Shown here: one piece after another, positions 1-10,217 of the stretch
How the letters are laid out: every line of letters starts with the position of its first letter
Position numbering within the stretch: position 1 is the stretch's first letter
Assembly: GCA_037178675.1 (NCBI GenBank)
Contig: JAYMGJ010000402.1
Coordinates: 1 to 21,368 of the forward strand
Reading direction: 5' to 3'
DNA: 21,368 nucleotides
Source of the DNA: Scleroderma bovista
Lineage: Eukaryota; Basidiomycota; Agaricomycetes; Boletales; Sclerodermataceae
Made by a program: the position numbers and the translations under genes
The notes under the pieces: generated by a model
Told to the model about the DNA's origin: nothing
What the model saw: the letters and a program-made list of their open reading frames with translations, nothing else
Databases searched by the model: none

Positions 1-68
1 TCAGGGAACTCCTCTATGTACTTTAACAAGGCGACAGTGAAAGGAACGAGCATCACTTGGAGCGACAT
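1..68 (-). CDS. possible 5' end of a minus-strand gene cut by the window edge
   Basis: An ATG at 68-66 on the minus strand opens a frame that stays open to base 1, giving about 22 residues that begin MSLQVMLVPF and include LLKYIEEFP. The segment is amphipathic and protein-like and follows a pyrimidine-rich leader. There is too little sequence to assign a family, and a 22-codon open frame can occur by chance. Confidence 0.2.
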   Translation of the reverse strand, partial: MSLQVMLVPFTVALLKYIEEFP

Positions 69-568
69 GTGGATGGGCGTGATGGAATGAAAAGGGAAGG
101 ATTGGCTTAGGGGCTTTTCCCCAATCCGTGAGTTAGTAGATTTGAGTTGCCACGGTTAACCTCAATGAGGAGGTCCCCTCCCTATTCTCCATGCACCGTG
201 TCTCGTACATACAAACCAAATATTAAGTCTTTGCCCATTACTTTCCGGTGAGGCCTCAATATTGAAGAGAGGTACCAGTTACGTAGCTATCGTCACTGTC
301 GATCAGCACAGGGTTAATGCATACATCCAGCCTACCTCATCGGCACTGGTGAAAAAGTCGACCAGATCAGCTAATGAAAATAGAACATACCATACATTGT
401 AGTTCGGAAGATCAGACCATGCTTCTCCAGGCTCCTGCACGAAAAAGGAGAAGCAGTAAGACACCAAATGGTCTTCAGCCATCGTACGTCCTGCACTGCA
501 CTTGCTGATCCAATAGTCTACAGGGCCATACCCCCCCCAACTGTCAGGACACTATATAAGAGGCATAC
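69..568. other. intergenic, 3' of the CTK3-like gene
   Basis: I see no supportable gene here. A TATATAAG element at 553-560 on the plus strand would point into the antisense side of the CTK3-like gene, but no plausible plus-strand reading frame follows it. Confidence 0.5.
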
Positions 569-1813
569 TCATGATAAGTCCATGGGTTCCTCCCCACCGC
601 CGTCATCAATATCCGTTCCATCCGCACCTTTTTTCCGTAAATGTGGATAGCACAACTCCCTTTCATCCATAATAGCTTCTACATCGTCCTCGTTCCAATC
701 GCTTGTCGCTTCCCACTCGTTCTCAAACTCGATATCAAGCGCCACTTCTGCGTTTTCGGTGTCGCTCAGCGGAAGAAAACTGGCGAGGCCATAGGGATTA
801 TAAGCGACCGCATGCCCGGACACTGTGGACGAGGGTAAGGACTGTGCCTGCGTTTGCACCCAGCGGCGCTCGCGCAGTCGTTTATGGCGTTCACGGTCCT
901 CCTCAATGCGCTTGAATATTTCTCCTCGAGAAAGATGGGGTTCGGAGCTTTTGTTAGTCAGCGGAGCGGGTCCGGGGGTAGATACCTCAGTGGCTTGGGT
1001 TTGGCGCGTGAAGAGGATTTGCATGACATCATCAACTTTTTGGGGGTCTATGACACGTTTCGTCCGCCAGTTTTGAAGAATCTGGGGGGAAGGAATACAT
1101 AACTTGATGGGATGAGGAGTCAAATACGCACTTGCTTGGTGCTCGTGAGGTTGGGTAAGCCTTGTCTGCCAACTGGGACGACACACTCCACGATTTGGCT
1201 AAGGTCTCGTGCGACATAATCGACGTAGAAAGCGTTGTTCGCGTGTCTATTCCACTTCATCGGTAAGTGAAGAATTCACGGAAGCGAACGTGGCGGTGCT
1301 GGAAATGGGGAAAGGAGTGACCCACGAGGATGATTCTATCGGGTGAGGGGGCTGGTAAGCTTTCGCTAATAGAGATGTCTCACACAACGAGTCGAGGAAG
1401 TATAGAATGTTGATACGATGGTTTATTGAACCCTGTGGAACGGACATGATTGAGTGACCTACATATCGCCAACAGACGTGACGGTCTGCGGGTGGCATGA
1501 CATCCACCGCCCCGTAGGAAGAATACGAGCGTGGAACGTACTTTCTGACATTCCTCAATGATACATTCCCATAAGTCCTCTCCACACTTTGAAAAGTACT
1601 TCAGGGCATAACTGACCACCTTCTGGATAGACTGTTGAGTCCTACGGGTCAAAACCCAGACATTGCAGCAGAACGCCAGGTTTTGAGATGAGCCCGAGGA
1701 ATGACGACGAAGAGATCGTTAGTTCTAACACATACACCAGACCAGCTATGCACTCACGCATTGAGTTTCCGCAACAAGCCAAGGAACTGCATGCGCACTT
1801 CAAAGGGATCCAT
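569..1813 (-). CDS. CTK3: CTD kinase subunit gamma (CTK3-like)
   Basis: Exons on the minus strand: 1813-1758, 1641-1542, 1432-1326, 1246-1132, 1081-569; 891 nt, 296 aa. CTK3 is the non-catalytic gamma subunit of the fungal CTDK-I complex, which phosphorylates the RNA polymerase II C-terminal domain in the nucleus during elongation. The N-terminus starts MDPFEVRMQF and forms the CID-like helical domain (about residues 1-150), including GEDLWECIIEECQK near 40-52, NILYFLDSLCETS near 60-72 and NWRTKRVIDPQKVDDV near 130-145. The C-terminal family signature RIEEDRERHKRLRERRW is at about 184-200, followed by an acidic tail. The start is the ATG at 1813, which sits directly before the conserved MDPFEVR. 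Introns are 116, 109, 79 and 50 nt; the first three are longer than those of most neighbours. The exon 3/4 junction (residues 87-88) is the least certain because a loop there is poorly conserved. Confidence 0.88.
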
Positions 1814-2233
1814 GGATTGGATTGCGCTCTTTTGCGATGGTTGGGTTTCGTCAGTATGTATGAGTCAAAGAAAATCGGTGAGCCTGGTGAGTGACAGTAA
1901 GCAACTTCTCGTGAGGGTCTTTTTGCTTCGACCCACTTCGTCGTTTGTTGAGTCACTGTACAGCATCGCAGGAGAAGACTAAGTCCACAGTGCCAGAAAT
2001 ATAACCACTACGAATTACAACTTGGGTATTATGTATGCGATATACGCCTCTTTCATTCTAGAGCTACACAAATGATCTCTCTGCCCCCTTGTCTCTCAAA
2101 GCCAGACCTATGTAATCGAGGATAGGCGGTCCCTTTAAATTATCCGTTCCCCTGCATCTGCTGACACCTGCAGCCCGTTTAAAATGGCTTCGAGCTGGCT
2201 GTTTCCACCTAGCCGAGAAATTTCTTGACGAAC
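1814..2233. other. intergenic: upstream of CTK3-like gene, downstream of GGPP synthase
   Basis: This 420-nt spacer between two minus-strand genes must carry the CTK3 promoter and the GGPP synthase 3' end. I see no gene, RNA or clear TATA element in it. Confidence 0.5.
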
Positions 2234-3486
2234 CTAATGAGACTGTTGGTCAGGTTCAAGGCACAACAACAGCGGTGGAGGTTGGCGGACCTGTTGTTCC
2301 AACTCCGTCATCACCTTGAGCGTGTAGTCGAAGGATCCAGTTGTGAACCGGAGGTGATCGATGGTGTATTGTTTCAAGGTGGGTGTGGTAGGACGCTTTT
2401 GTAGGACATCTAGGGTGAATGGATTGTAAGTGCCGATCGAAGTGATTCCAGGCTCGGCAGGTGCGCCCATGCCCAAAAGTATGGATGTCGATGCCTGGTT
2501 GTAGAGGATGCATACGCACTCAATACAACATGATTCTTGTCGTCTGCTCGTACACCGTGAACAATGGGGAAAGAGAACTTTCCCTCGGTAAGGTCTTCTG
2601 CAAATCCTTTGTTATTCGAGTACTGGATTCGAAAGCGTCATTGTGAACGGGGAACGGAAGAAAAGGAGCGTGAGTGGAGGGACGGTAGCATTAATGGGAA
2701 CAAACCTCGGTACTTTGGAGGTTCATAAAATCGTCGCGGATCTGGAAGTATACTCCGAAGAGATTTACAAGGGGTACATAGTCGCTGGGAGGGTACGTCA
2801 ACGAGATAACCTGGGGATAAGGAGGGACGGCTTACACGTTGATATTGGTCGTAGCACAAGCCATCATAAGCTTGATAGCAATTCTAAACAAGCCACCCGT
2901 TTCTGGTTCGTGAATCTCAGTACGATCGAAGTAGATCCGGAACGAAAGCTCAACTGTTGTTGACCATGGAGATATACTCCTCCTCCGTGGGACATTGCAA
3001 CGAGTCTCGCCAGAAGATCTCAAGACCTTGTCCTCGATGAAGCGATAGGAGTTCTTCTGTGACGACCAGATCCAAGTCCTTGTTGGCCACCACTCTCGCC
3101 TCAGCCTGTTCAGAGCCATGATCTCTCAATATCGCCAACTCCTTGTAAGCCAAGAAGTACACGTAATTGGCAGTGTTGATGGTTTGCGGCACGCCATATA
3201 TCCGATGAGCGACTGGCTGACCTCTTCGGAGTTGTGCACCATCCTCGATATCGTCCACCATCAGACTCGCGCTGTGCAACATGCGCACGACCCGTGATAT
3301 GAGATCGAGCTGATCTCGGGGAACAGCGAGCCATTCGTTGAAAGCTTCGATGAGCAGCGTGCGGATTTCTTTGCCGCGCTTTGAGGTTGTGTACGTGTAC
3401 GGCTCTAGGATGACCCTTTCAGATGAATTTGGCCAGGATGAGGGTTCCTTGAGGGGAGAGAGGAGGCTGGAGATATCGAACGGCAT
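2234..3486 (-). CDS. geranylgeranyl diphosphate synthase
   Basis: Exons on the minus strand: 3486-2955, 2902-2836, 2784-2706, 2622-2520, 2409-2234; 957 nt, 318 aa. It is a trans-prenyltransferase that adds isopentenyl diphosphate to allylic primers to give GGPP for protein geranylgeranylation and terpenoids. Visible motifs: first Asp-rich motif DDIED at 78-82, then [12 protein letters not shown] at 151-154; KTGG at 178-181; second motif DDFMN at 217-221 inside [20 protein letters not shown] after that. Residues just before the first motif (Ala73, Ser74) are small rather than aromatic, which fits a C20 product rather than farnesyl. The start at MPFDIS gives the usual family length; the frame is open upstream to another Met at 3588. 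A TATATA at 3522-3527 lies only about 40 nt before the chosen ATG, so the 5' end is uncertain. Introns are 52, 51, 83 and 110 nt. It resembles yeast Bts1, so a housekeeping role is likely. Confidence 0.92.
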
Positions 3487-4119
3487 GGTGGACAGTTGTT
3501 CACGAGTGCAATTGGACGTTCTATATAACTGGCAAGATGTGACTGCGCAGCGCTGGTTGCAGCCATTTCGGTGGCAAGGATGAGACACAAACCCATCCTT
3601 TCATAAATAACTGCTCCACTCGGGGCGATTCTTGAAGACTAGCTGATGGAGCTTGGGACATTGTTGATGCCGCTTGCATCGAAACATAGCGTCAATCAGT
3701 ACGCATCTAGATCTCGGACTGCCGCTAGACTGTCCCAGGTCAGGCCCTTCTACTACTACGTACTAGTAGCCTCACGTTCTCATGTTCTTGTACATCCAAG
3801 TCTACCGGACAAGGTTTGATTTGGTGCCTCCAGCATTCAGGGAATTGGCTTGTCTATTCTTTTTGGGGCACGTCACCAAGTTGGCAGCCGAGTGTCTCAG
3901 TGTGTTTCACTCTCACTGCTACCCATCACGTTAGCAAGGTAAGTGCTGAAACCTAATCGCTTTTGGGTTGCGATAGGCTCATGGGCCGCCTCGCTGTGAC
4001 TGATGGCCCGAAGGGATGCCATACCCTCAGACGCGAAATGGTTTTTACTTTGTCACAACAGGCAGATTTCAGAGACTGTCAACTGGCGAGGAAGCTCGAC
4101 TAGCCACTCAGTAATCCCC
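3487..4119. other. intergenic: GGPP synthase upstream region
   Basis: This 633-nt spacer lies between the stop of the PL14-like gene and the GGPP synthase start, both on the minus strand. No coding region is recognisable. It contains a TATATA at 3522-3527 and a near-palindrome at 3750-3769. Confidence 0.5.
3750..3769. repeat. 20-bp near-perfect palindrome upstream of GGPP synthase
   Basis: The sequence CTACTACTACGTACTAGTAG reads the same on both strands except for one mismatched symmetric pair, and is centred on TACGTA. It lies about 265-285 nt upstream of the GGPP synthase ATG. It could be a dimeric factor site, but a chance TA-repeat is also possible. Confidence 0.4.
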
Positions 4120-5242
4120 TCAGCGTATAACACCAGACACATCTGCGAACCATGCGTATAGGTCCTTTGGCGCTGCCCAGTCTGGTGTATGACCTGGTAT
4201 CAAATTAGGTCAGGTCCAAGTCCACCAATATCAAGGTTGCCTGTCATCACCTCCAAAGAACGTCTGAAAGTGCATTCCCTTGATATGCGACGCACTTTCC
4301 TCCCGGAGGATGAGCCCTTTGACATGTATCACGGGCACCCCATTGATCCACAGCTGTATTTCGCCTTGGACCTCTTGTTAGTATGTCTCTACAACTTGGA
4401 TGATCAAGAAAATTGACCCACCATTGGCATCACCAACGGTGTTCAACTTCACCCGCTCCGCTACAGTCCCCCAGACCCCTGGTTCAAAAGTCCAAGCACC
4501 CAGACCTACAGATACACCGTAATCACTGTTCATCTTCGAGTTAGGCACAGAAAGGAGGGCTTTCTTGTTAGTTTCATTCAATGGCGCATATACATAAAGT
4601 TCCCCAAGGCCTTTCTTCCTGTTCCAACTGATGGGTGAATATTCTGACCACTTGACACAAACATACCTCCACATAAGGCGCAGATTAAAGCACTTGCACC
4701 TGTCAGTTTGACGTCCACCAGAACAGCGATACGCCAGATCCCCGATGCCACCATCTGTAATAATGGATCAAAATGGACGTCGCATGATTTCCGCTGTGTT
4801 CCAATGACGTACATGCCCCAGGGAGCTTTCCGCCCTTGACCCATTCCCAATCTTTCGCAAACATTACTCGGTAACTGAAAACAGCTTCCTGTGCTCCTTT
4901 CTCCAGTGCACTGGAGAACTCCTTGGGTCCATTGAGGTAGAACCTTAATCCTCCAGGGATCTCAGTCTTCGGACTGCAACTTCCCTTGGGGTAGCAAGCC
5001 TCCCATGCCAATCGTGGTTCAGGGTGAGTAGAAGGACGGATGGGATCCGGAGGGTGGACTATGTTGTGGGTCAGATCTTTGGTGTTCTTGTGGACACAAA
5101 GGGCAGCATCTGGTGAGAGTGAAACAGTCTTTAGGTTAGGCAACGCTGGTGCTGAAGTGCACGTCGTGAAACCTAAGGCAAAATCTTGAAGCGGAAATAG
5201 TGGGTCCGGGATGCTGTGGGCTTGTGAAACCGATTGAGACAT
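4120..5242 (-). CDS. polysaccharide lyase family 14-like protein
   Basis: Exons on the minus strand: 5242-4813, 4754-4667, 4618-4422, 4373-4251, 4193-4120; 912 nt, 303 aa. PL14 enzymes are beta-jelly-roll lyases that cleave uronic-acid polymers by beta-elimination; the substrate here cannot be read from sequence. Visible signatures in order: FALGFTT near the N-terminus, VMFAKDWEWVKGGKLPG completing exon 1, then AYGG, CSGGR, CFNLRLMWR, GELYVYAP, DYGVSVGLG, W-x-VAERVKLNT, LWINGVPVI, MHFQTFFGG and a final TPDWAAPKDLYAWF. The frame continues upstream only to a GTG, so the first ATG (MSQSVSQ) is used. No hydrophobic signal peptide is seen, unlike secreted lyases; an unrecognised upstream exon could supply one. 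Introns are 58, 48, 48 and 57 nt. The fold assignment is good; catalytic activity is inferred. Confidence 0.82.
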
Positions 5243-5903
5243 TGATGTGCAGTTCGGTGAATAGGCCACGAGTGATCGTCACGGTTGTAAAAGGAATACG
5301 GAAGTGACATCATGGCCCAACTAAGAAAAATGATTTGCGCTCAAGCCGTTTGGCCAAGCATGCTTATCCCTCGTCATACACCATCGACCCAGCTGTTAAG
5401 TGCGAAGTTCATAAGTTTCTAAGCTTTAAGTTGACAGTTGACTATACCCTTTCAATACCCTGTGTCAATTTTCGAAGGTGAGTGGTTACAAGCGCGGAAT
5501 GTAAGTACAAACCATTTTATCTGTGCTTTTAGCCCATTAGGTTGGCACTTGCCTGGAGACTCCGGATAATCACTGGAACTTCCACTGGAAGAAGGATGCA
5601 GTACGAGACCCTGCTGAATGTAGTGCCCACGTCGAATGCAAGGACCAATTTTCATGTGCGTCCTTCAATTGGAACGGTTTCCTGGGAATCATGTCTGTCA
5701 GTGCTCACGAAGCAGCTGTGAAAGGGAAAGCCTGTCGCATAAAACTCTCTTGCCATACTAGCTGGAACGTATGAAAATAAAAGGGGCCGCATGCGGTCCG
5801 ACACAGTAAACCAACAACATTTGCGCCTCATGCAAAGAGTTCGTGCAACTGCAACAATATCTCGGCATCCGAGTCTCTCCTACTTCCAAGAATAACGTCG
5901 TGG
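5243..5903. other. intergenic: upstream of PL14-like gene
   Basis: This 661-nt spacer separates the PL14-like start from the pyroglutamyl-peptidase stop; both genes are on the minus strand. I looked for a 5' signal-peptide exon for the PL14-like gene and saw none with convincing splice sites. No other feature is supportable. Confidence 0.45.
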
Positions 5904-6908
5904 TCAATGATACGGTATGCGAGAGCTACAAAGCCACAAAATCGACTTCTTGATGGCGTCAGTCACCTCCTCCGTACTTAGAGGTAAATCCACAGGTGGG
6001 CAATGCAAAAAGATGACTTGGTTCTTGGGAGAAGAGCGTTTACTCTCCGCCAAGGAACAGTAATATATAAAGTCGCACAGGTAGTGCCCAGCGTCCATGG
6101 ATGAGTTTATATGCTATGTAAATGTTGACAACATGAATGGGACTACAGACAAGAGAGAGTTGCTTACCTCGACCCCACACCTCTTAAGATGATGTACAAG
6201 ACCTTCAACGTCTATTTCGGTGTAAAGTTCTTCTGCGAATGACTCGTAGCCTTTCCCGAAACCACGTTTGGGTGTTTCATTCACGTCTATCGGAGATTCG
6301 AGGCTGCCCTCTCTCAGACGGGAATTTTCCGTGCGCTGTGCTTCGGACAGTTGACGAGTTTCCTCTGGTGATACACAAATGAGTGGTGCAAGGCAACCAG
6401 CAGCATCCTTCTTATCGTAGCCAAATTTGTGCCCTACGCGTTCCAACCGAAGCAATGGACTATCACTCACGCCAACGTGCAAGAAAAGACCGTATCCGTC
6501 TGCAGGGGGGGAGGGAAGGGGGAGGGAAGGATCCGAACTAGGAGGGAGGACTGGAGGTCGGGTATGAAGACCTGGTATAGTGGAGAGTACAGCGTCGTAC
6601 GTCACTGGCACTTGGAGGGCCGTGATGTGTATCTCGCGCGTGGCGACAAGGCGGGCATCTGAATCGACGGGACGAGGCTGATCATTTGGGGAGATGGACT
6701 CGATTGAAACGTCGACTTTGAGGATGGTGTTGTGAAGGGTTTTGACCGCCAACCACGAGGGATTTACGGTGTACCGAGAAAAGGGCTGTGTTCGAAGAGA
6801 GTCAGTGTTGGTTGCATAGAAGGATCTCGAGAAGATACCGACACCAAATCCAGTGATGAGGACATGATAAGGCGGAAGTTCTGAAGGTGTGCGGTTGACG
6901 TCCGGCAT
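5904..6908 (-). CDS. pyroglutamyl-peptidase I (C15 cysteine peptidase)
   Basis: Exons on the minus strand: 6908-6843, 6785-6168, 6113-5904; 894 nt, 297 aa. The enzyme removes N-terminal pyroglutamate from peptides in the cytosol. Splicing out 6842-6786 joins GFG to PFSRYTVNPSW and restores the family's GF-x-PF...NPS motif. VPVTYDAV (81-88) and LHVGV (124-128) follow. The catalytic triad is readable: Glu137 in RLERVGHKFGY, Cys241 in DAGHYLC, and His265 in IFLHCPP. A Pro/Ser-rich stretch at about 99-118 precedes LHVGV. At 297 aa it is longer than bacterial enzymes (roughly 215 aa), as is usual for fungal ones, with extra loops after Arg60 and at about 165-210. The first intron (57 nt, donor GTCGGT) is a multiple of three without a stop, so an unspliced product would carry 19 extra residues inside the motif. 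The second intron is 54 nt. Confidence 0.87.
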
Positions 6909-7578
6909 TAATTATCGCTTTTGCAGGGGTTGTGATGGGTAAGATCAAGGACAACTGTGGTGCCAATCACCTAAAGGTTAGTACGGTCAGTTAATACTTC
7001 GAGGGAGGGGCTATGTAGATACTATGTGGTAAAGATAATGATATGCAGTATTGAATCCTAATCGCCCATATTTGGTATAGATTTCGCATCCGCTTTTCAA
7101 ATTTCCTGTGGGGACTATTGTGCCCGATTACGTTTTGCAGACTCTTCGGCCTGAACTAACAAACGGAAGTGTCGATTTGAACCACACACATCACGTACAT
7201 TGGCTTGAAATGTGCCAGATGCTTGGTTCACTTTTTCCTTAAACTTGACCCTTGTGAAGACGACTAAATGTCACTAGTAGGGACTCAATCATATTTCAGG
7301 TGGTCCATGATGTATCCATTTGTCAATGAAATGCGTGATAAACGCTCATTGGTTGTAGTGTTTTCACTGCATTCGCCCCACTCGAGACAATCCAATGGCG
7401 CGTATGCTTACTACAACGTCATCACCTCAGAACAGGTTGTCAGATTTATTAGTCCTAATATCATGTCTCAACGTTTTACACGATAGGTCAGGGTGCGCTC
7501 TCAAGCGATTCAAACATGCGGCCACGTCACCGTGAGGTCGAACCACCATCTTCTTCATTTCCGTGGCCAGTTCTTCCA
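6909..7578. promoter_or_regulatory. divergent promoter region, pyroglutamyl peptidase / P450
   Basis: These 670 nt separate two divergently transcribed genes and must hold both promoters. A CCAAT box on the plus strand at 7392-7396 lies about 180 nt before the P450 ATG. No clear TATA box is seen for either gene. No gene is recognisable inside. Confidence 0.5.
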
Positions 7579-9886
7579 ATGGACCATCCCCTGGTAACCC
7601 TGTGTCTTGTTCTTGTTGGATTCGCCGTCTATAAGCGCTTTTCTCGTGCTTCACTATCCCAAATTCGGGGTCCCAAGCCCGCATCTTACCTCCTTGGTGA
7701 GTTTTGTCATATCGACCGTAGCTTTTCTCAGGTGTTTTGCGTGTAGGTAATCTCTTGGAACTGTACCAGAGTCAAGCCGGTGAGCCCGATTTTCGGTGGC
7801 AAAATCTCTATGGCGATATTATTCGAATCAAGGGCATTCTTGGTGTAGGTACAACCTCGCACAATTGAACCTGTCCAGCTCATCTCGATCGGTCATAGGA
7901 GGATCTGTTGATGGTTTCCGACCCAAAGGCTTTGCAATGGATTTGTGCGACTGCTGGGTATGACTTCCCTAAGCCACCTGAACGCCTTGTGCAAACGCTC
8001 TTCTTGAATGGAAAAAGCATCGTCTGGGTAGAGGGTGTGTCAAAGAATTGTCACTGAGTTTGCAATTGCTAATAGATCTTTATTGATAGGCGATGACCAC
8101 AAGAGACATAGGAAGATTCTGAGCCCGGGTTTTAGTGTTCCCGAGTCGCGGACATTCCTGGCCGTAGCAAGAACTTCTGTAGAAGCCGTATGAGATTATT
8201 TGACTTTCAATTCGGCGTCGTATTGACACGACCAAGATGACTGCTAAATGGATGGATGCCATTCAGACCAACGGCGATGGAAGAGCTGTCGTGGACTTCC
8301 CTTCCTGGATCTCCCGGGCTACCTTGGATGCCATTGTAGAAGGTGGGCGTAGTATCGTTTGGGCAGGAATGTTGAAATAACTCCGCTGAATAAATCAGCT
8401 TCTTTTGACGTCCGGTTAAATTGTATTCAGGATGCAGATAATGTGTTGGCACGAAGTTACAATGGCATGTTGTACGTCTCAACCTGATCAGGGTGACGCA
8501 CAATCCGAAGGACTATGCATTTAGGTTGAATATCTTTGGTACCCCTTCGGCGCCACAGCTTTTCATTCAGGAAGCCATGAAGTACTTCCCCAGTAGCTTG
8601 CTGGAATACTGGTTTGAGCGCAGCTCGAACCCTCGTTTTCAGCGCGTCCGTGAAACCAGAGCAGTTGCTACTGCGCAGGCCAAAGATATGGTCGCAGAGA
8701 AGGCAGAGTATCTTCTCCGGGGAAAGGGTAGTAAGGATATTTTCACGTTACTTGGTAAGTTTCAAAAATTATGTCGTTTGAACCAAGGAATCATGGTGAC
8801 AAACAGTCAAGGCAAACATGGATGCCGAAGCAAAGAACAAGCTCAGTGACGAAGAGTTGTACGCTCAGATGCGGTATGCGGCATATAGTCCTGCAGCAGC
8901 CTCCTTGTTTAACGAATGCCTTAGAATACTTCTTATCGTCGGTCATGAATCGACCTCGCATACCATCAACTGGACCCTGCTCGAACTGGCGCGGAACGCA
9001 GAGATGCAAAATAGGCTTAGGGCGGAAATAAGGGAGCGTGAATCGATTATACGCTCTCGTGGCGATTCACAGTTCACTGTTGCTGACCTCGAGGGCATGC
9101 CATATTTGACTGCGATTATCAAGGCAAGAAAAATACCTGGTCGGAACGACAGGCACCTTTGCTTATTCCAACTATAACAGGAATCCTTGAGGTATAACAA
9201 TGCGGCACCTCAGGTGCATCGCATGGCCGGGCAGGATAGTATTCTGCCACTTTCGAAGCCGATTACGACCAGGTCAGGGAAACTTATTCACGAATTACCT
9301 CTTCCTAAAGGGACGCGCATCATCATGTCCGTTTCTGCATACAATCGGTGTGTACTCCATATTATTGCTTTCTTCCGATCGAGGGATATCTAACGGAAGC
9401 ATCGCAGGAACAAGGAACTGTGGGGTGAGGACGCTCACGTGTTCAATCCCGATCGCTGGTTGGATGGTACCGTCAAAGATAAAAAGGAATCCACAGTCGG
9501 AGTATACGCCAACCTGTGAGAGTATTTGATGCATGTCATATGACTCGGTTCGATTCGATCTTCATTCCCCAGGATGACTTTTGGTACAGGACATCGTGCA
9601 TGTATGGGGTGGCGCTTTGCGTGAGTTACATTTGATAGGTCCACTTTAAATGCGTAACTGACCATCAGCACCTGATACCTACTTATTGTTCTGCCGCAGT
9701 TTGATTGAAATCCAAGCCTTTCTGGTGGAGATTATCGGCAAGTTTGAGATATCCCTCACTGAGAAAGCGAGGAAGATTCGTAGAGAAGCTTGTCTGGTGA
9801 TGGTCCCTACAGTAGAAGGCGAGGTTGGCAACGGGGTTCAATTGCCGCTTACTATATCCGTTGCCCCGAGGGGTGATGATGACTGA
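7579..9886 (+). CDS. cytochrome P450 monooxygenase
   Basis: Exons: 7579-7696, 7747-7844, 7899-8034, 8090-8187, 8237-8342, 8399-8471, 8525-8754, 8807-8873, 8925-9123, 9181-9347, 9408-9515, 9573-9620, 9700-9886; 1635 nt, 544 aa. It is a membrane-bound haem-thiolate monooxygenase needing P450 reductase. The N-terminus has a hydrophobic anchor (about residues 4-20) and the hinge RGPKPASYLLG. The I-helix motif is VGHEST at 314-319, with Ser318 where Thr is usual. ExxR is Glu376-Ser-Leu-Arg379; PDRW is at 445-448; the haem loop FGTGHRACMG is at 470-479 with Cys477 as ligand. All key residues are present, so the gene looks functional despite 12 introns (49-79 nt). The intron at 9124-9180 begins with GC inside AAG|GCAAG and is required to restore ExxR. 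The intron at 8188-8236 has a weak AAG acceptor. It belongs to the large basidiomycete-specific P450 groups; the exact CYP family and substrate are not determined. Confidence 0.92.
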
Positions 9887-10217
9887 TGTTGCTTATTACC
9901 GAGGTGTTGGTATTAATATGCATTCCTGGGTTCTCTACATTCTCATGAATTTCACTGAGCTGCTTCCCTCTTGGAGATCCGCAGGGAATCACCCTTCCAT
10001 ACCATACTTGTCTTACAGATATTTCATTCAGACATGGTGGGTAAGAAACCACAAGCATATTATATTGCACAAAGGTATCAGGAATATCAATATTTGCGAC
10101 GGCGATAGCCATCAGACAGTTGAATGTCTAAAGAATACATCGAAAAAAACATATTGGTTGTTGAGAACCGTGTTGCTAATATTCAATGTTGAACTCGATC
10201 CGAGCAGTCTTCAGTTT
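9887..10217. other. convergent 3' spacer between P450 and INO1
   Basis: This AT-rich 331-nt spacer separates the stop codons of two convergent genes. It should contain both 3' UTRs and polyadenylation sites. I see no coding feature. Confidence 0.5.

Noticed and set aside
552..560. TATATAAG element at the 3' end of the CTK3-like gene
   Set aside because: It would drive transcription antisense to CTK3 with no plausible product, and an 8-nt match is expected by chance.
2950..3588. GGPP synthase start 34 codons upstream, at 3588
   Set aside because: The extra N-terminus is Cys-rich and unlike the family, while [12 protein letters not shown] at 3486 matches the usual beginning. It cannot be excluded without transcript data.
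5240..5269. PL14-like start at 5269
   Set aside because: That codon is GTG, not ATG. The first ATG in frame is at 5242.
8343..8524. Apparent break in the P450 with several stops between DAIVE and NIFGTPS
   Set aside because: Two normal introns (8343-8398 and 8472-8524) flank a 73-nt exon encoding SFDVRLNCIQDADN and NGML. The frame is restored, so this is not a pseudogene.
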